From JBHHZJ01 sp046758005 (GTDB lineage: Bacteria > Pseudomonadota > Alphaproteobacteria > Kiloniellales > J153), in NCBI GenBank assembly GCA_046758005.1, contig JBHHZJ010000105.1:1-11362 (forward strand): a stretch of 11,362 nucleotides of DNA. Reading direction: 5' to 3'. Both the position numbers and the translations under genes were made by a program. Positions 9,071 through 11,362 of this stretch are shown one piece after another (within the stretch, counting starts at the first letter, position 1; each line of letters begins with the position of its first letter). A model generated the notes under the pieces. That model saw only the letters and a list, made by a program, of their open reading frames with translations, was not told the DNA's origin and ran no database searches.

Positions 9071-10354
9071 ATGGCCCAGAACGCCTTGACCCCGCTCGAC
9101 GCCGCCGCGGTCCTCGTCGTCCTGGCGGCACTCTTCGGTTACCTGAACCACCGCGCGCTCAAGCTGCCGCACACCATCGGCCTGACCATCATGGGCGCGC
9201 TCGCCTCCCTTGCGGTCGTGGCGGCGGACGCGCTCGTCCCGGGTATCGGCCCCGGCCGCGCGGTGCGGGCGTTCCTGCAGGGCATCGACTTCCGCGCGGC
9301 CCTGATGGACGGCATGCTCGCCTTCCTGCTGTTCGCCGGCGCCCTGCACGTCGACCTGTCGACGCTCTGGACGCGGCGTTGGACGGTGCTGGCCATGGCG
9401 ACGGCGGGGGTGCTGATCTCCACCGCCATCGTCGGCTTCGGCTTCCAGGCGCTCGGCGCGGCGCTCGGCCTCGACGTGCCGCTGGCATGGTGCCTGGTCT
9501 TCGGCGCGCTCATCAGCCCGACCGATCCGGTCGCGGTGCTCGGCATCCTGAAGTCGGCCAAGGTGCCGGAGACGCTCGAGGCCAAGATCGCGGGCGAGAG
9601 CCTGTTCAACGACGGCGTCGGCGTCGTGGTCTTCTCCATCGTGCTCGCCGCCGCCGCGGGCGGGGGCGAATTCTCGCTGCTCCACGCCAGCGAGCTGTTC
9701 TTCGTCGAGGCCTTGGGCGGCGCGGCGTTCGGCCTCGCGGTCGGGTGGATCGGGTTCAAGGCCATGCAGGGCATCGACGAGCACAACCTGGAGGTGCTGA
9801 TCACGCTGGCCATCGTCATGGGCGGTTACGCGCTCGCGCAGGCCCTGCACGTCAGCGGCCCGGTCGCCATGGCGGTCGCCGGGCTGCTCATCGGCAACCA
9901 CGGCGTGCGCTTCGCCATGAGCGAGACCACGCGCGAGCACGTGCTCGGCTTCTGGTCGCTGCTCGACGAGATCCTGAACTCGGTCCTGTTCCTGCTGATC
10001 GGCCTGGAGGTCGTGGCCATCGCGGCGCGGGCCCCGTTCCTGCTCGCCGGCGCGGTCTCGATCGGTCTCGTCCTCGTTGCCCGGGCCGTTTCGGTGGGGG
10101 TGCCGTTGGCGATCCTGCGCGCGTTCTCGCCGTTCACGCGCGGCGCCTTCCCGGTCCTGGTCTGGGGCGGGCTGCGCGGCGGCATCTCGATCGCGCTCGC
10201 GCTTTCGTTGCCCGCCGGGCCGATGAAAGACCTGATCCTGACCGCGACCTACGTCGTCGTGGTCTTCTCGGTGATCGTGCAGGGAAGCACCGTGGGTGCC
10301 GCCGCGCGGCGCTTCGTCAAGGACCCGGCGGGCATGGAGAGGCCGGAGCCCTGA
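9071..10354 (+). CDS. CPA1-family Na+(K+)/H+ antiporter
   Basis: This 427-residue inner-membrane protein is hydrophobic along nearly its whole length, with about 12 likely helices. It exchanges cytoplasmic Na+ or K+ for protons and so serves pH and salt homeostasis. Family marks are ALISPTDPVAVLGILKSA (146-163), then ETLEAKIAGESLFNDGVGVV (167-186), which holds the CPA1 Asn-Asp pair (Asn180, Asp181) in the ion site. Later come FLLIGLE (307-313) and WGGLRGGISIALALSLP (365-381), typical of NhaP-type proteins. There is only a short C-terminal tail, with no TrkA-C or cyclic-nucleotide domain. The ATG at 9071 is chosen because the first helix starts right after it; the open frame upstream runs through the palindromic repeat and is not protein-like. 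GGAG at 9053-9056 is rather far (14 nt). Ion preference cannot be read from sequence. Confidence 0.93.
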   Translation: MAQNALTPLDAAAVLVVLAALFGYLNHRALKLPHTIGLTIMGALASLAVVAADALVPGIGPGRAVRAFLQGIDFRAALMDGMLAFLLFAGALHVDLSTLWTRRWTVLAMATAGVLISTAIVGFGFQALGAALGLDVPLAWCLVFGALISPTDPVAVLGILKSAKVPETLEAKIAGESLFNDGVGVVVFSIVLAAAAGGGEFSLLHASELFFVEALGGAAFGLAVGWIGFKAMQGIDEHNLEVLITLAIVMGGYALAQALHVSGPVAMAVAGLLIGNHGVRFAMSETTREHVLGFWSLLDEILNSVLFLLIGLEVVAIAARAPFLLAGAVSIGLVLVARAVSVGVPLAILRAFSPFTRGAFPVLVWGGLRGGISIALALSLPAGPMKDLILTATYVVVVFSVIVQGSTVGAAARRFVKDPAGMERPEP

Positions 10355-10398
10355 TGCCGATGAGCGCTCGGGGCGGCTCGGGCGCTCATCGGCATCGG
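10351..10398 (+). terminator. Long stem-loop spanning the antiporter stop codon
   Basis: GATGCCGATGAGCGC (10353-10367) and GCGCTCATCGGCATC (10382-10396) are perfect 15-bp inverted repeats around a 14-nt loop, and pairing extends by a U.G and a C-G to 10351-10398. The stem includes the TGA at 10352-10354. No T run follows, so it may be a 3' stabilising structure or a repeat rather than an intrinsic terminator. Confidence 0.5.
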
Positions 10399-10443
10399 CG
10401 CGCCGGGTTGGCCCTGGGCGGCGGCGCGCGAACAAAGGACGAA

Positions 10444-10481
10444 ATACCGGCGAGCGGGTGCCGTCATCCGCTCGCCGGTAT
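10444..10481 (-). terminator. Stem-loop terminator, best fit for the minus-strand methyltransferase gene
   Basis: ATACCGGCGAGCGG (10444-10457) and CCGCTCGCCGGTAT (10468-10481) form a perfect 14-bp stem with a 10-nt loop. Read on the minus strand it lies 32 bp after the methyltransferase stop codon and is followed by the T-rich TTTCGTCCTTTGTT. It may also stop + strand transcription coming from the antiporter. Confidence 0.6.
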
Positions 10482-10513
10482 GATCCGGTCGCAAGGCCGG
10501 GTCGGAGCGAGGA

Positions 10514-11140
10514 TTACGCCGCGCGCCCTTCGCCCGAAGCGATGCCGTCACGCCGGTAGCGCCAGACGGCGGCCGGCGGCAGGTTCGAGAGGATCCATTC
10601 CGCGCGCTTGCCCGCGATGCGCAGGGCCGCGCGCGTCTCCCGGGAAACCGGCGAAACGGGCCCGTAGGTGAACTGCAGAAACTGGCCCTCCTCGGGCAGC
10701 ACGGCGAAGGCGGCGCCGAGCACCCTTCGGCAGTCCTCCTTGTCCATGGTGAGCAGCGGCAGGCCCGAGACGATCGCCTTGACGCGCTGCACTCCGGCGC
10801 GGCGCAGGTGCACGTCCAGATCGCGCGCGTCCGCGCACAGCACGCGCACGCCCGCATAGCGCGCGGCGATCACCTCGCACAGCGCGGCCTCGCGCTCGAT
10901 CACGATCAGGTCCTGGGCGGCGACCCCTGCGTCCAGGATCGCCCTGGTGACGCTGCCGGTGCCCCCGCCGAGCTCGATCACCGCGCCGGGCGCCTCCACG
11001 TCGAGGCGCGCGGCCATGGCCGCGGCCAGCGCCTTGTCGCTGGGCAGGACGGCGCCGAGCCGCCGGGGCCGGCGCAGCCACAGGAAGAAGAAACCGAGAT
11101 CGTTGCTGGGCGCACGGCGGCGCGCGGAGAAAAGCGACAT
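10514..11140 (-). CDS. pmtA: PmtA-like phospholipid (phosphatidylethanolamine) N-methyltransferase
   Basis: This 208-residue SAM-dependent methyltransferase probably methylates phosphatidylethanolamine toward phosphatidylcholine at the inner membrane. The N-terminal part, LGFFFLWLRRPRRLGAVLPS (15-34), is amphipathic and basic, as in PmtA, and could sit on the membrane. SAM motif I is VIELGGGTGSVT (54-65), followed by an acidic residue at Glu82 (VIERE) and CADARDL (102-108). VSGLPLL (124-130) replaces the NPPY-type motif of rRNA methylases, and QFTYGPVSPV (156-165) is the PmtA-type C-terminal signature. Automatic tools often call this family rRNA adenine dimethylase-like (KsgA); the SGLPLL and FTYGP motifs argue against that. 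The ATG at 11140 matches the usual length; an ATG at 11284 in the same frame would add a 48-residue Arg/Gly-rich stretch that looks non-coding. How many methyl steps it performs cannot be told. Confidence 0.8.
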   Translation of the reverse strand: MSLFSARRRAPSNDLGFFFLWLRRPRRLGAVLPSDKALAAAMAARLDVEAPGAVIELGGGTGSVTRAILDAGVAAQDLIVIEREAALCEVIAARYAGVRVLCADARDLDVHLRRAGVQRVKAIVSGLPLLTMDKEDCRRVLGAAFAVLPEEGQFLQFTYGPVSPVSRETRAALRIAGKRAEWILSNLPPAAVWRYRRDGIASGEGRAA

Positions 11141-11236
11141 GGATGCGGCTCTTTGGATTGGACTCCGTCGGATGGGTCTCGCTCGCCCGTCGCGCCCGCG
11201 GCCCCCCGACCGGCGACCGGACCCGCCGAGCGATAA

Positions 11237-11244
11237 ACCATACA
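11237..11244 (-). promoter_or_regulatory. Possible extended -10 of the methyltransferase promoter
   Basis: On the minus strand this reads TGTATGGT, a TG-extended -10 with four of six matches to TATAAT, in the only AT-rich patch upstream of the gene. It lies about 95 bp before the ATG at 11140. No well-spaced -35 is seen (TTGCGT is 21 bp upstream), so this is tentative. Confidence 0.25.
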
Positions 11245-11296
11245 TTGGATCGGCGCCGGCCGCACGCAAGGTGTGCGACCCCATCAGACAGTAATA

Positions 11297-11322
11297 CCAG
11301 CGGTCATTGAAATGACCGCTGG
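11297..11322. repeat. Perfect 12-bp inverted repeat (stem-loop or operator)
   Basis: CCAGCGGTCATT (11297-11308) and AATGACCGCTGG (11311-11322) are exact inverted repeats separated by GA. As RNA it would be a very stable hairpin. On the minus strand it directly follows the stop codon of a possible gene end and is followed by TATTACTGTC, which suits a terminator. As DNA it could equally be a binding site for a dimeric regulator. Confidence 0.55.
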
Positions 11323-11326
11323 GCGT

Positions 11327-11362
11327 TCAAACGCCACGCAGGCTTTCCTCGCCTAAGCTCGG
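11327..11362 (-). CDS. Possible C-terminal end of an unidentified protein (partial)
   Basis: Reading in from the right edge on the minus strand, one frame gives PSLGEESLRGV and then TGA at 11327-11329. The strong palindrome begins about five bases after that stop, as expected for the end of a gene and its terminator. Eleven residues are too few to identify the protein or to prove that it is coding. If real, it lies upstream of, and in the same direction as, the methyltransferase gene. Confidence 0.3.
   Translation of the reverse strand, partial: PSLGEESLRGV

Noticed and set aside
8858..10435. A 525-residue minus-strand open frame opposite the antiporter gene
   Set aside because: It is a charged, repetitive His/Arg/Asp/Gln-rich translation that mirrors the antiporter codons and runs through the palindromic repeat.
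10514..11140. KsgA-type rRNA adenine dimethyltransferase
   Set aside because: It lacks the NLPYN-type catalytic motif of KsgA and instead has SGLPLL and FTYGP, as in PmtA.
11141..11284. A 48-residue N-terminal extension of the methyltransferase
   Set aside because: Arg/Gly-rich with no family counterpart, and it would cover the best promoter-like patch; the PmtA-type length fits ATG 11140.

Overview
The window is a GC-rich stretch with dense coding and strong third-position G/C bias. It most likely comes from an alphaproteobacterium, probably a Rhodospirillales-type lineage. Four things point there: the gene order sucC-sucD-sucA-sucB, a PleC/DivJ-style histidine kinase core, a PmtA-type phospholipid N-methyltransferase, and a short interspersed palindrome that reads GTGTCATG...CATGACAC. 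The taxonomic placement is inference; no rRNA gene or other marker is present.

Region 1 (1-5371, + strand) is a TCA-cycle operon. It holds the last codons of sucC, then sucD (succinyl-CoA ligase alpha), sucA (2-oxoglutarate dehydrogenase E1) and sucB (dihydrolipoyl succinyltransferase E2). Together these convert 2-oxoglutarate to succinyl-CoA and then to succinate. The E3 gene (lpd), often found next in such operons, is not in the window.

Region 2 (5586-7522, + strand) is a two-gene sensory-looking cassette. A small exported protein with an apparent sulfite-oxidase/YedY-type (molybdopterin oxidoreductase-like) fold has no cysteine at all, so it lacks the usual Mo ligand. Its stop codon overlaps the start of a membrane histidine kinase by ATGA. 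No response regulator is nearby. This is the most interesting part of the window.

Region 3 (7523-8785) holds a TetR-fold protein whose C-terminal part resembles COQ9. A perfect inverted repeat and a good -10 hexamer precede it. It converges on, and overlaps by 37 bp, a minus-strand gene for an unrecognised protein with a single membrane segment near its C terminus.

Region 4 (8786-10354) is a 285-bp divergent intergenic stretch with a REP-like palindrome, followed by a CPA1-type Na+(K+)/H+ antiporter on the + strand. Two strong stem-loops lie in the convergent gap 10355-10513.

Region 5 (10514-11362, mostly - strand) is a PmtA-like phospholipid N-methyltransferase. Its 5' flank reaches the right edge, where two adjacent perfect palindromes follow what may be the last codons of another minus-strand gene. 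No tRNA, rRNA, CRISPR array, transposase or phage gene was seen. No gene-free stretch is longer than about 300 bp.
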